From: Gemmatimonadota bacterium
GTDB taxonomy: Bacteria; Latescibacterota; UBA2968
Length of the DNA stretch: 55,303 bases
Reading direction: 5' to 3'
Assembly: GCA_026705765.1 (NCBI GenBank)
Contig: JAPPAB010000079.1
Location: forward strand, 1 to 55,303
The first letter of the stretch is position 1. The number at the start of each line of letters is the position of its first letter. The translations under genes and the position numbers were made by a program. The notes under the pieces are model-generated. The model did no database searches, had not been told where the DNA came from, and worked only from the letters and a program-made list of their open reading frames with translations. Shown here piece after piece: positions 27,635 to 36,347 of this stretch.

Positions 27635-27673
27635 GTGTCCGGAAATGATACACTGGTGTCCGAAAATGAACAC
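27635..27673. promoter_or_regulatory. Tandem dyad sites, probable enhancer-binding-protein sites
   Basis: Two similar sites, GTGTCCGGAAATGATACAC (27635-27653) and GTGTCCGAAAATGAACAC (27656-27673), whose starts are 21 bases apart, two helical turns. Each is an imperfect palindrome (GTGTCC with GRACAC or ATACAC). They lie about 65-115 bases upstream of the sigma-54 promoter on the minus strand, a normal distance for NtrC-family activators. The activator gene is not in the window. Confidence 0.65.
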
Positions 27674-27683
27674 TTAAAACCAA

Positions 27684-28580
27684 CTATACCTTCACCTTCA
27701 ACGCACCCGGAACAACCTCAATCTTTGCGGGCACCTCACACATCGGTTCGCCATCGGCAAAAATCCACAAGGGATCATCGGACTCAATCTGCAAAGTTCT
27801 CGTCTGCACAACGCGTACAGCAGAATGACCAACATGAGCGCCGGAATACGCGCGCAAAAACATCCGCAAAACCGTCCAACGCGAAACATCTGCCACAATG
27901 CACACATCCAGCACCCCATCGTCAACCACGGCATCAGGTACAATTTTGATCCCGCTCCCATAAAAAGGCGCGTTCGCCGTTGCCGCCAGCAAAATACGCC
28001 CATCAAAAACACCAAAATCTCCCCGTAAACGCACAAAAGGAGATTGATATCCGACCAGTGTTCGCAAAACTGTCAGCCCATAAGACACCGTTCCCCCTAC
28101 CTTCAAAGCCCGTGTGAGAAAACCAAGCCCCTGATTCCGCATCCTTTGCGCCACCGCCGTATCGAACCCCAAACTCGCAACAGTCGCAAAAAATCGGTCA
28201 CCCACTTTCCCCAGATCAATCGCGCGATCCATCCCATGCACCAGCGCATTGACCACATCCTCCACATCACTGGACAACCCCAATGCCCGCGCCAAATCAT
28301 TCCCCCGGCCACAGGGCACAACCCCCAAAACCGCATCTGAATTTGCGAGACCATTGACCACCTCATGCACTGTCCCATCCCCCCCACACGCAGCAACCTG
28401 TCGCACCCCACGCGCCAATGCTTCCCGCGCTAACCGCTCGCAATCGCCCGGTGCCCCCGACATCATCAAATCGACATATACACCGCGCTCGTGCAACAAA
28501 TCCGCAACCCGCTCACCTGTGCGCCTTGCACGGCCACGTCCCGAAACGGGATTTGCAATAATTGTCCAGTGATCTGACAT
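27684..28580 (-). CDS. Diacylglycerol kinase-family lipid kinase
   Basis: 298 residues from ATG 28580 (MSDHWTIIANPVSGRG). The DAGK catalytic fold is shown by the N-terminal NPVSGRGRA, the nucleotide loop CGGDGTVHEVVNGL and PCGRGNDLARALGL, and the C-terminal VVPGALKVKV. The family (YegS, DgkB, also sphingosine kinase-like) phosphorylates diacylglycerol or related lipids at the membrane. It is downstream of an ether-lipid gene cluster and could recycle alkylacylglycerol, but a terminator separates it. Its start falls directly after the T-run and no ribosome site is visible. Confidence 0.88.
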   Translation of the reverse strand: MSDHWTIIANPVSGRGRARRTGERVADLLHERGVYVDLMMSGAPGDCERLAREALARGVRQVAACGGDGTVHEVVNGLANSDAVLGVVPCGRGNDLARALGLSSDVEDVVNALVHGMDRAIDLGKVGDRFFATVASLGFDTAVAQRMRNQGLGFLTRALKVGGTVSYGLTVLRTLVGYQSPFVRLRGDFGVFDGRILLAATANAPFYGSGIKIVPDAVVDDGVLDVCIVADVSRWTVLRMFLRAYSGAHVGHSAVRVVQTRTLQIESDDPLWIFADGEPMCEVPAKIEVVPGALKVKV

Positions 28581-28618
28581 AAAAATAAAAAGAAAACTCA
28601 TCTCGCAGTGAGATGAGT
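28581..28618 (-). terminator. Intrinsic terminator at the end of the GH3/ether-lipid operon
   Basis: Minus strand ACTCATCTC, five bases, GAGATGAGT: a nine-base perfect stem (28610-28618 with 28596-28604), followed by TTTTCTTTTTATTTTT. It ends the transcript from the GH3 gene, or acts as an attenuator of the lipid kinase whose ATG is the next three bases. Confidence 0.85.
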
Positions 28619-28661
28619 AGAATCTAACCCGATGCAGGCGGGAACGATGCTATCGAGCTTA

Positions 28662-28709
28662 GGGGGTAACTTAAGGGGTAACTTAGATGGTAACTTGGAT
28701 GGTAATTGC
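28662..28709. repeat. Four tandem 12-bp repeats
   Basis: Units GGGGGTAACTTA, AGGGGTAACTTA, GATGGTAACTTG and GATGGTAATTGC in the gap between the GH3 gene and the terminator. Degeneration runs in one direction. The 28619-28779 stretch shows nothing else. Confidence 0.85.
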
Positions 28710-28779
28710 CAACCAGGCATCCGCCTCAGATCGCACTTCTGGGTTTGGATGCAGGTCAGAAGGTGTCACGCTCCCTCCG

Positions 28780-29835
28780 TTAAATCCCGAACCTCTGTTT
28801 CAATCTTTGAATCCGATTAAAAGATTCGCAAATGCGATCTTCTCCAACAACGCCATCTGCTACCGCCTGTACAATAGCATCTTTTACCTCGTACACCTGC
28901 TCAATATTGTACTCCCCAATCTGGTTGCCGAGCAAAATCATATCGACACCCGCTTTTACAGCCTCAACAACCGCTTCCGTCAACCCATACGCCTCGATAA
29001 TCGCTCCCATTTGCATATCATCGGAAATAACGACCCCATCAAAACCCATCTCATATCTGAGAAGCCTCGTCATAATATCATGCGACAAAGTTGCCGGTCT
29101 TCCGCTCTTATCGAGCTTCCGATTAACAATATGCGCGGTAAGAATCGGATCTCCATAGCCTCTCTGGATGAACCTTTGATACGGCAAAAGCTCTTTTACA
29201 CGTCGGTATGTCTCCGTAACATCAGCAACACCCAGATGCGTATCACCCGCCGCACTTCCATGCCCGGGAAAGTGTTTCAGCGTCGATATCACCCGCTGTT
29301 CTCGATGCGCCTTAATAAACGCATTGGCATGTGCCAACACAGTCCTCGGGACATCGCTAAACGACCGTTCTATCGCACCAACAGCCGGGCTTTGCGGATC
29401 TATATTCACATCGACAACAGGAGCAAAATTCCAGTTAATCCCCATCTCTTTCAATTCGCGCGCAAGTGCTTCTGCCACCTTTTTCGTCTTACCCGGAGAC
29501 TGCCTGCCGAGTTTTTGGGCAGAGGGCACAGAAACGGTAAAACCATACTTCTTTTTCAGCCGATTGACATACCCACCCTCTACGTCAACCGCAATAAAAT
29601 AAGGCGCTATATCCCGGAGCGCTGAGGTCAAAGCGCGAAGTTGCCGCGGTGACGTAATATTCCGCACCACCTCACCTTTACTCGACAGATCATAATCAAA
29701 AAGCACCACCCCACCGGGTTGAATATCCCGCAATAGCGCAACAATATCCCCATATAGAACATCACCGCGAAAACCGATCATCAGCATCTGCCCCACGGCT
29801 TCTTCTATGGAAGTTCCAGGATCACCAAGCGTCAC
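28780..29835 (-). CDS. Glycoside hydrolase family 3 protein, NagZ-like
   Basis: 351 residues when started at GTG 29835, which overlaps the SDR stop as GTGA and has GGGAG seven bases before it; longer frames run back into the SDR gene. One GH3 N-terminal TIM barrel: IAVDVEGGYVNRL, WNFAPVVDVNIDP, GAIERSFSD, VISTLKHFPGHGSAAGDTH (the K-H-F-P-G-H-G motif with the His/Asp dyad of beta-N-acetylhexosaminidases) and VISDDMQMGAI with the nucleophile Asp. It should release N-acetylglucosamine from muropeptides or other glycans. No signal peptide, so probably cytoplasmic. Coupled to the ether-lipid SDR gene. Confidence 0.88.
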   Translation of the reverse strand: MTLGDPGTSIEEAVGQMLMIGFRGDVLYGDIVALLRDIQPGGVVLFDYDLSSKGEVVRNITSPRQLRALTSALRDIAPYFIAVDVEGGYVNRLKKKYGFTVSVPSAQKLGRQSPGKTKKVAEALARELKEMGINWNFAPVVDVNIDPQSPAVGAIERSFSDVPRTVLAHANAFIKAHREQRVISTLKHFPGHGSAAGDTHLGVADVTETYRRVKELLPYQRFIQRGYGDPILTAHIVNRKLDKSGRPATLSHDIMTRLLRYEMGFDGVVISDDMQMGAIIEAYGLTEAVVEAVKAGVDMILLGNQIGEYNIEQVYEVKDAIVQAVADGVVGEDRICESFNRIQRLKQRFGI

Positions 29836-30644
29836 GCCATATCTCCCAAACCCTGATCTCTCATCTTCCTCCTCACCAGCCACTCGACAATTTTGGGATG
29901 AATCAATTGGAGATAGGGCAATGCGCGGTGATGCCAGGGAAGCACCAATTCGCGCCTCTGTTTTCGCATCGCTTTCAAAATTGCCGCGCAACAATATACA
30001 AGAGAAAGTGCCTCTTTATTGTGCCGCTGTGAGGAATCGCCCAGTGCTTCACCATCCTTCCCAAAAGCGTGCCGTCTCAAATTCGTTCCCTGAAGCCAAT
30101 GCGGCAAAACCGCCAACACATGCACATCTTCAACTTCCAGACGCAGGGCGTTTAAAAAACCCAGCACCGCGTGCTTTGACGCCCCATATCCCGTGTGCAA
30201 AGGCACGCCAAATTTGCCCTGCAAAGAAGCAATGGCCACGATCATACCCTTTGAAATTTTCAAATGTGGCAATGCCGCATGCACGCAATAAACCAGACCG
30301 AGATAATTGGTCTCCATCAGCTTGCGAAACACCCCCAAATCTTCCACCTCGTCAAACCGCGCCCACATACTGATCCCGGCATTGGCAATCAAATAATCTA
30401 TGCGACCAAATTCTGCAATCGTCGCCTCAACCAACTGCTCACAATCTTCGGCCTGTGTCACATCCCCCACCACTGTCACCACCTCTGCGCCCAACCGCCG
30501 ACACTGCTCAGCCATCTCGCCCAGCTTGTCCTCTCGCCGAGCAAACAACGCCAGATGCGCGCCCTGCTTCGCCAGTTCCAGAGCCAACGCAGCCCCAAGC
30601 CCCGAAGACGCGCCTGTAATAATCGCTACCTTATCGCAAAACAT
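29832..30644 (-). CDS. Short-chain dehydrogenase, DHRS7B-like (probable acyl/alkyl-DHAP reductase)
   Basis: 270 residues from ATG 30644. Classical SDR: TGASSGLGAALA, NAGIS, catalytic Ser in AIASLQGK and YGASK. The segment METNYLGLVYCVHAALPHL...GMIVAIASLQGKFGVPLHTGYGASKHAVLGF closely follows the mammalian DHRS7B pattern as I recall it (METNYxGxV, ALLPSM, IVAISSIQGK, YAASKHA); DHRS7B reduces acyl- and alkyl-DHAP. With AGPS 34 bases upstream, reduction of 1-alkyl-DHAP to 1-alkyl-glycerol-3-phosphate is the likely role. That assignment rests on context and resemblance; SDR specificity is hard to read. Confidence 0.8.
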   Translation of the reverse strand: MFCDKVAIITGASSGLGAALALELAKQGAHLALFARREDKLGEMAEQCRRLGAEVVTVVGDVTQAEDCEQLVEATIAEFGRIDYLIANAGISMWARFDEVEDLGVFRKLMETNYLGLVYCVHAALPHLKISKGMIVAIASLQGKFGVPLHTGYGASKHAVLGFLNALRLEVEDVHVLAVLPHWLQGTNLRRHAFGKDGEALGDSSQRHNKEALSLVYCCAAILKAMRKQRRELVLPWHHRALPYLQLIHPKIVEWLVRRKMRDQGLGDMA

Positions 30645-30678
30645 TGCGCCACTCAAAATCAACAGGTCCTTTCCAATT

Positions 30679-32511
30679 TCAATCCGCAAACGCCCCATTG
30701 CCAATGGCAAAGATATTATTCGGATCCATCGCCTTTTTCATCTGCCGCAACACTGCAATGCTATTTTCGCTTTGAATCTGCGGCAAAAAGCCACTGCGGA
30801 GCTTGCCCACGCCGTGATGGTGCGACAAAGACCCCCCGTGGTCTAAAATCTCCTGCCGCAGCCGGCGTTCAATCGCGTGATAAACGCCAACCGAATCTTC
30901 AAGTCCCTGCGCGCAAAAACCCATTGTAAAATAAATGCACACGCCCGTGTGATAGGTCTGCGTCACGCGATAAGCCAGAAAGGGCTTGCCCGGCACACTG
31001 TATTCTTCACACAAAACAAATAGCTTCTTTTCCACCGCACCTATAACGTCGTGAATATTAGTCCACGGCACAGAAGTCTCAAATGTCTCGCCCAAAATGT
31101 GAAACTGAGTAAAAAAATCGCGAATATACGCAATGCCAAACGTCAACATATACCCCCGCTCCCCCCTGTGCGCTCCGCCCGAAATACCACCGTATTTCTT
31201 CGCCAAACGAAAAATCGTCTTTGCCTGCTGCCGAACCTCGTCTTTTGTGCCCTCCATCACAATCGTACACGCCACCAACCGCTCTGGGTCAAATCCCTTG
31301 ACCTTAACCAAAAAAAATTGCTGAATATCCTGTTGGAGCTTCTTGAACCCTTTTACCTCGGGCTTCAGCGCCTGCCCAAGCTGTAATTCCGTATTGTTCA
31401 CCAGCCGAATGCTCGCCGGAATTTGCCCCGTTTGCCGAAGAGCCTTCAGGTAAGCCACACCCCGTTCAAATGACGGAAATACCAGCGAACCGAACGCCTG
31501 TGCTTCGGGCTGTTTGTGAATCTTTATCGTCGCCCGGGTAATAATCCCCAAATTGCCCTCGCTACCAAACAAAAACGACCTGGGCTGCACACCTGTCGAA
31601 TTGCGCGGTGTCGCATGGTGTGTCTTCACCTCCCCCGTCGGCGTCACCAGCGTGGCCTCTATCACAATATCCTCAATATTGCCATACCGGTTCTTTTTCA
31701 TACCACTGGCATTGGTCGCAATCCATCCCCCCAGGGTTGAAAACTCCAGACTATCGGGATCGTGTCCCGACGTGTATCCCAATTCATTTAGCGCAATCTC
31801 CAATTGCTTACCCGAAATACCCGCTTGCACACACGCCTGAAAATTCTCTTCATCCACCTGCACAATGCGATTCATTCGACGCATATCCACCGACGCGACC
31901 ATCCGCGTCTCTGAAGTCGGAATAGCGAGCGCACCGCTCACATTCGTCCCGCCGCCATAAGGCACCAGCACCACATTGTGGTCATTTGCAAGCTGAATAA
32001 CAGCCTGAATATCCGCGTCTTCCTCTGGAAACAACACCACATCCACCAGGCGTTCGGGCGGCCGATGGTACAAAATTTGATACACCTCATCCACACTCAA
32101 CTGCCCATGACTATGCACCAGACGCTCTATATCCTCTTGAGAAACCCCATCTTCACTGAGCGCCTCGCGCACCCCCCTTAAAAATTCATCATTTGCCACG
32201 GGTGCAGGCAAATCGCGGTGCTCGACCTCTTGCCCCATATCTTCGGGACGGACCGGCACATCGAGCACCTCTTCGACAAAAGACAAAAAATACGGCATCC
32301 GATAGCCACACAACGGATACCGCGTTCCCGTCACTCGCACGGTCCTATCATCGTCAAACTCAAACCGCGTATCCTTATACCCCCACTTGTGAGCAAACCG
32401 CTCGCCTTCTGCCCCCTCATAAAAACGGTCTTTACTGGCAAAAGCGCGACGCCCTCTAATGAACAAAAATACCAGCGCCAGTAAAAAAGCGACAACCATC
32501 AGTTCATTCAT
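30679..32511 (-). CDS. Alkylglycerone-phosphate synthase (AGPS)-like FAD enzyme
   Basis: 610 residues from ATG 32511 (GAGGTG four bases before). An N-terminal membrane helix (MVVAFLLALVFLFI) is followed by KWGYKDTRFEF and GTRYPLCGYRMPYF, which mark AGPS rather than the D-lactate dehydrogenase relatives. FAD domain: PYGGGTNVSGAL, TSGHDPDSLEFSTLGGWI, ATNASGMKKNRYGNIEDIV. Active-site elements: Arg in ASIRLVNNTE, Tyr in HTGVCIYFTMGF and the triple His in LSHHHGVGKLR, all as in eukaryotic AGPS. The enzyme swaps the acyl chain of acyl-DHAP for a fatty alcohol, forming the ether bond. Third gene of the cluster. Confidence 0.93.
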   Translation of the reverse strand: MNELMVVAFLLALVFLFIRGRRAFASKDRFYEGAEGERFAHKWGYKDTRFEFDDDRTVRVTGTRYPLCGYRMPYFLSFVEEVLDVPVRPEDMGQEVEHRDLPAPVANDEFLRGVREALSEDGVSQEDIERLVHSHGQLSVDEVYQILYHRPPERLVDVVLFPEEDADIQAVIQLANDHNVVLVPYGGGTNVSGALAIPTSETRMVASVDMRRMNRIVQVDEENFQACVQAGISGKQLEIALNELGYTSGHDPDSLEFSTLGGWIATNASGMKKNRYGNIEDIVIEATLVTPTGEVKTHHATPRNSTGVQPRSFLFGSEGNLGIITRATIKIHKQPEAQAFGSLVFPSFERGVAYLKALRQTGQIPASIRLVNNTELQLGQALKPEVKGFKKLQQDIQQFFLVKVKGFDPERLVACTIVMEGTKDEVRQQAKTIFRLAKKYGGISGGAHRGERGYMLTFGIAYIRDFFTQFHILGETFETSVPWTNIHDVIGAVEKKLFVLCEEYSVPGKPFLAYRVTQTYHTGVCIYFTMGFCAQGLEDSVGVYHAIERRLRQEILDHGGSLSHHHGVGKLRSGFLPQIQSENSIAVLRQMKKAMDPNNIFAIGNGAFAD

Positions 32512-32530
32512 TTCACACCTCACAAAGTGC

Positions 32531-32658
32531 GAATAGACGAATAGACGAATAGACGAATAGACGAATCCCGCCCCACCACCCAAAATCACTACTAACTCCT
32601 TCGTTGATTCGTTGATTCGTTGATTCGCTGATTCGTTGATTCGTTGATTCGCTGATTC
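32531..32658. repeat. Composite repeat element, copy A
   Basis: Five copies of GAATAGAC (32531-32570), a 30-base core containing AAAATCACTAC, and seven copies of GTTGATTC/GCTGATTC (32603-32658). The two arrays are imperfect reverse complements, so the whole could fold into a long hairpin. It fills the gap between the acyltransferase and AGPS genes and supplies the acyltransferase stop codon. A shorter copy with the same core is at 52693. Confidence 0.9.
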
Positions 32659-34597
32659 ACGACTCTTCCGGATTCAACAACGTCGCAATATGCACCGCTT
32701 GAAACAGCGCGGCAGCCTCGGACTGAATCCGCAGCGACCGTCTTTTGGGCAACAGGGTCGTCTCTCCCAGCATAGGCGGCGAAACCCACACATCGACCTG
32801 CCCCGGATTAATATTGATATTGCCCTTTGGACACTTGGGCCACAGCGCGTGAAGCCCCCGGTAAGCAATCGGCACAATCACCACATCCTGAGGCAATTGT
32901 GCAAACACTCCGTGTTGAAGCGGAAATTGCTGAATCGCAAAAGCCGCGGTCGTCGCCATGGGATAAATAACGCCCGGTCGCTCTGTCAATGCCTGTGCCA
33001 CGCGCTGTGTCGTGTGGCCTGCCGCATGGGACCGCTCGAGCATCACATAGCCATCGACATTTTCCAGAATCTGATCAAAGACCTCAGACGTCATCCCAAA
33101 CTGCGTGATCTGTTTCGACCCAATTTTGATACCCGAACGCGCCAGCCCCGTGCGCGCCAAAATTACACAAGGTTCGGGTCTTTCCCATCCCATCGCATCC
33201 AAAAATTCTCGAGACTGCAAAACCCTGTACAAAACGGGATGATCAAACAAACTCTGATGTGTTGGCAAAAAAATAAGACGTCGGTCTTCTGTATCGGCTC
33301 CCAAATCTCGTACAATGGCTTCAAAATGGGGATCGATATAAATATCAACGCGAATATCAAAAATATCCAGCGTACGCCGTCCCCAATCGAGCCAGGTGCG
33401 CCATCCAGCTTCGCGGCGACGAATGGGATCGGCTTCTCTTTCCAACAATTTCTTTTTTTTTCGCCCCACCTTGAGCGAAGTCCCCATCCACCTCACAAAA
33501 CGCATCCCTCTCTGCAATTTTGAAAATTGCCCCCGACGCCCAACATTGGAATATTCCAAAAATCGCCCTTGCGCTGCATCTGCGAGCAAAGCGGGAATTT
33601 CTACACGCGAAACACTTTGTCCAACGCGATCGATTTGCGCATTCACATCGCGTATCAGCTTAACCGACAAATCAATCATATCCCGCGTCAAATAACTATA
33701 TTCCTGTCCATACCAATACAGCCGGGGACGCAACCTGGTGGGATCTTCTTGATGCGCGTGCAAAAATTCAATCAACAGCGCCTTGATGTGCAACACATCC
33801 TCATCTATCCCATCCAGATCCACATCGTCGCGCAACTGCGCCAACGCCACCTCCGAATCCACAATAACCTTCCAAACCGACACGCCAAACCAACCAAAAT
33901 TCGTCAAATAATTATACCGCGTTGACAGCAACCCCCCCGCGGCGATCAAACTGAGCGTGCGCTGTGCCACATTTTGCAACAAATCGCGCAAAGTGCCCTC
34001 AATCCGCTCGCCATCTCGTTCACAACGATACTCCTCGGCCCAGTGTGCATCTTCATCCGCCTCCACAGTGTCAAGCGCCTCTGCGACGGCGCGGGCGTGC
34101 GACATCGGCACCTGTGTAATATGCACCTGAGCCAACGCCTCTTCCACCGCTTCGGGCGCGTGCAACTCCGCCCGTGCCAGAGCCTTCAAATACAGAGATT
34201 GATACAACTTCAAAAAATCTTTTGCATCTCCGCGTCCGCGCTCGACAAATTGTCGCCTGAGTTGCAAATAAATTCGACTGCCCGTGTGATATTGCGGAAG
34301 CAACTCCGCAAAAGGACGATACGCCTCGTCCAAACGCTCATCGCGAACCTGGGGCAGACCTTGAAAAATCGCATCCACAAGCTGAGCGCGAAATTGCAGT
34401 GCCTCCATATCCATCGCTCCGCTCTGACTTTTGGGCCAGACAAGCGCAGTTGAATCGAGGTCGTCAAAATAGCCATCGTGACGCACGGCTTCCAGCATAA
34501 GCTGAACCGATTGGTCATAAATAGCCAACATCTGATCCAGATCGTCGAGCAGTGTTTCGTGCAATGGACGAGTATCCGATCTATCGCGTGAGGTCAT
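32657..34597 (-). CDS. PlsB/GNPAT-like glycerone-phosphate acyltransferase
   Basis: 646 residues from ATG 34597 (AGGA six bases before). About 400 residues of helical N-terminal domain precede an acyltransferase domain with THQSLFDHPVLY (H-x-x-x-x-D), IKIGSKQITQFG and VVIVPIAYRG (block IV). This two-part plan is that of PlsB and of eukaryotic GPAT/DHAPAT. Block III (usually FxEGTRSR) is not canonical (YVMLERSHAAG). In its operon, 1-acylation of DHAP, the substrate AGPS needs, is the expected reaction; ordinary glycerol-3-phosphate acylation is the alternative. Its last codon and stop lie in the composite repeat, so the C-terminus may be shaped by it. Confidence 0.82.
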   Translation of the reverse strand: MTSRDRSDTRPLHETLLDDLDQMLAIYDQSVQLMLEAVRHDGYFDDLDSTALVWPKSQSGAMDMEALQFRAQLVDAIFQGLPQVRDERLDEAYRPFAELLPQYHTGSRIYLQLRRQFVERGRGDAKDFLKLYQSLYLKALARAELHAPEAVEEALAQVHITQVPMSHARAVAEALDTVEADEDAHWAEEYRCERDGERIEGTLRDLLQNVAQRTLSLIAAGGLLSTRYNYLTNFGWFGVSVWKVIVDSEVALAQLRDDVDLDGIDEDVLHIKALLIEFLHAHQEDPTRLRPRLYWYGQEYSYLTRDMIDLSVKLIRDVNAQIDRVGQSVSRVEIPALLADAAQGRFLEYSNVGRRGQFSKLQRGMRFVRWMGTSLKVGRKKKKLLEREADPIRRREAGWRTWLDWGRRTLDIFDIRVDIYIDPHFEAIVRDLGADTEDRRLIFLPTHQSLFDHPVLYRVLQSREFLDAMGWERPEPCVILARTGLARSGIKIGSKQITQFGMTSEVFDQILENVDGYVMLERSHAAGHTTQRVAQALTERPGVIYPMATTAAFAIQQFPLQHGVFAQLPQDVVIVPIAYRGLHALWPKCPKGNININPGQVDVWVSPPMLGETTLLPKRRSLRIQSEAAALFQAVHIATLLNPEES

Positions 34598-34605
34598 GAG
34601 AGATC

Positions 34606-36210
34606 CTAAACACCGGTCTTGAGTACATGGCGTTGCAAGCCGGGAATGTGAACCTCTTTTACATAAGAGGGCCAATCTATGCGCGAAACATCACAATTAA
34701 AAATCTCTTTATCTTCTGCATCCAGACTGTCAAACAACTGATTCATATTGTCGTTTTGAAATACGCAATTCAGAGAAATATAAGAGCCGTAAATATCGGT
34801 AAGCGACAGTGTATTTTCCAAAGTAGCATTTAAAATCGACAATTGGCGTTTCTGCTTTGAAACATCGACCAAAGGCACCCTGTTTAGTGCCCATTGCAAA
34901 ATTTTGAGTGGCAATAAATACTTATAGCGCAACTTTCGACGAAATTGTGATAGCGTCGGATAGGTCCACTGCGTCACCGCAATGGGCTTGCCATTGCGGT
35001 CGTGCATTGGGTTGTTCACAAAATACTCGTACACATACTGGACGACCTCACCTACCGTGACCGGATTCTTTGCACTTGTCGTCACATGATAAACCTTCAA
35101 ATCGGTATTTGCACGCACAGAAGGCAAAACACCGATAATCACATTGATAATAATATCCACGGGAATAACGTCTAAAATTGCTTCAGGGCGTGCGGGGAAA
35201 TCCGTTAAACGCCCCTTGCCGTAGTGTACAATAAGGGGGTCGGCCACTTTTAGCCCCTCCAGCCATCCCGGCTCTGGATCGGACAGACTGCTCTCAATAA
35301 TAGAAGGACGCACGATCACGGTTGGCAAATCGCCCCGGGTCCTGGCAATCATCTGCTCGCCCATGGCTTTGGTAAAAGAATAACTGTCGTGCCAGCCCAA
35401 CTCTCGCCCGCGCTTTATGCCGCGTGCCACCATCCGTTCCTGCACCCAGCGCTGACGCAAAGCCTCCAACTGGTGTTCTCGCCGATGCGCTGTAACGCGT
35501 TTGCCCCGGTCCTGCCGGTCCAGCAGCCGCGTAAATTCCGCAAATCGTTCGGGACTCCGCGACGACGCCTCTACTTCGCGACTATACGCCAGAATATCTT
35601 CAATTTCTGAATCCAGACTATAATCGGGCACGCGACCATTTCCCATCTGTTGTGCCACAGTTTGATCCGGCACGGGCGCGTCTTCAGAAATGATTCTCTT
35701 TTGCCGTCCATTGACATAAGCCGTCGAAACGTGCACGAGCACAGCATCGCGACACGCCCTGGCAAATTCGACCACGCGCCTGGCCCCAAGCGTATTTTGC
35801 GCCAGAGCCAGATCCAGAGGCGCATCAAAAACCACATTGGCTGCGCTATTTATCACAATATCGACTTCACGGGTCAACCGCGTATATGTCTCGGCGTCCA
35901 TGCCGAGGTGGTCTTGTGTCAAATCGCTCGGTACGGCAATGACTTTTTCGCGCATCACAGCATCAAAACGATCTCCGAGTTCTGCGCGCAATCGCGTAAA
36001 GGCACTGGATCGCAAAATCTCCCTTTGCAGCCTGTCTTCGGCACTAATGGGCTTGCCCCCTCCCCGCCTTTGGGGGCGCACCATGAGATAAATGCGCCCA
36101 ACATCTGGCGCCTGGCAAAGAATTTTTCCCACCAATCCCTTGGCTAAAAAACCCGTTGCACCCGTAACAAAAAGAACCTTGTGGTTCAAAAACGGAATAA
36201 CGACACTCAT
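34606..36210 (-). CDS. Fatty acyl-CoA/ACP reductase (FAR, male-sterility type)
   Basis: 534 residues. N-terminal extended-SDR (NAD_binding_4) domain: FVTGATGFLAKGLVGKIL (nucleotide loop), NSAANVVFDAPLDLAL, VHVSTAYVNG, and catalytic YSFTK. The insertion and the C-terminal helical domain (residues about 430-534) follow the plan of plant and animal FARs. It reduces an acyl thioester to a fatty alcohol with NADPH. First gene of the ether-lipid cluster; the fatty alcohol it makes is the second substrate of AGPS. Eight bases separate it from the acyltransferase gene. Divergent from ndk; wax-ester use is a possible alternative. Confidence 0.9.
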   Translation of the reverse strand: MSVVIPFLNHKVLFVTGATGFLAKGLVGKILCQAPDVGRIYLMVRPQRRGGGKPISAEDRLQREILRSSAFTRLRAELGDRFDAVMREKVIAVPSDLTQDHLGMDAETYTRLTREVDIVINSAANVVFDAPLDLALAQNTLGARRVVEFARACRDAVLVHVSTAYVNGRQKRIISEDAPVPDQTVAQQMGNGRVPDYSLDSEIEDILAYSREVEASSRSPERFAEFTRLLDRQDRGKRVTAHRREHQLEALRQRWVQERMVARGIKRGRELGWHDSYSFTKAMGEQMIARTRGDLPTVIVRPSIIESSLSDPEPGWLEGLKVADPLIVHYGKGRLTDFPARPEAILDVIPVDIIINVIIGVLPSVRANTDLKVYHVTTSAKNPVTVGEVVQYVYEYFVNNPMHDRNGKPIAVTQWTYPTLSQFRRKLRYKYLLPLKILQWALNRVPLVDVSKQKRQLSILNATLENTLSLTDIYGSYISLNCVFQNDNMNQLFDSLDAEDKEIFNCDVSRIDWPSYVKEVHIPGLQRHVLKTGV

Positions 36211-36270
36211 AACAAAGACCCCGGCATTCTAAAAAATTAAAATGCAACAGCACTAAAAACCACCTTCCCA

Positions 36271-36299
36271 ATTAAAGGCGTCCATTGGACTTGTGTCAA
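36271..36299 (-). promoter_or_regulatory. Candidate promoter of the ether-lipid operon
   Basis: Minus strand TTGACA (36299-36294), 17-base spacer, TTTAAT (36276-36271). It lies 61 bases before the FAR start. The -35 is perfect, the -10 moderate. Confidence 0.55.
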
Positions 36300-36347
36300 C
36301 CTCTTTCTCGCGCAGTTCACAAGCGCAAATCCTTATCAAAAATGGGG

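Noticed and set aside
27635-27673. Transposon terminal repeats
   Set aside because: The two copies are direct, not inverted, with no transposase and no target duplication; position before a sigma-54 promoter explains them better.
28687-29625. 312-residue plus-strand ORF
   Set aside because: It is the complement of the GH3 gene, whose catalytic motifs are clear on the minus strand; its start lies in the 12-bp repeats.
32531-32658. CRISPR array
   Set aside because: Units are 8 bases and directly abutting, with no spacers; no cas genes nearby.
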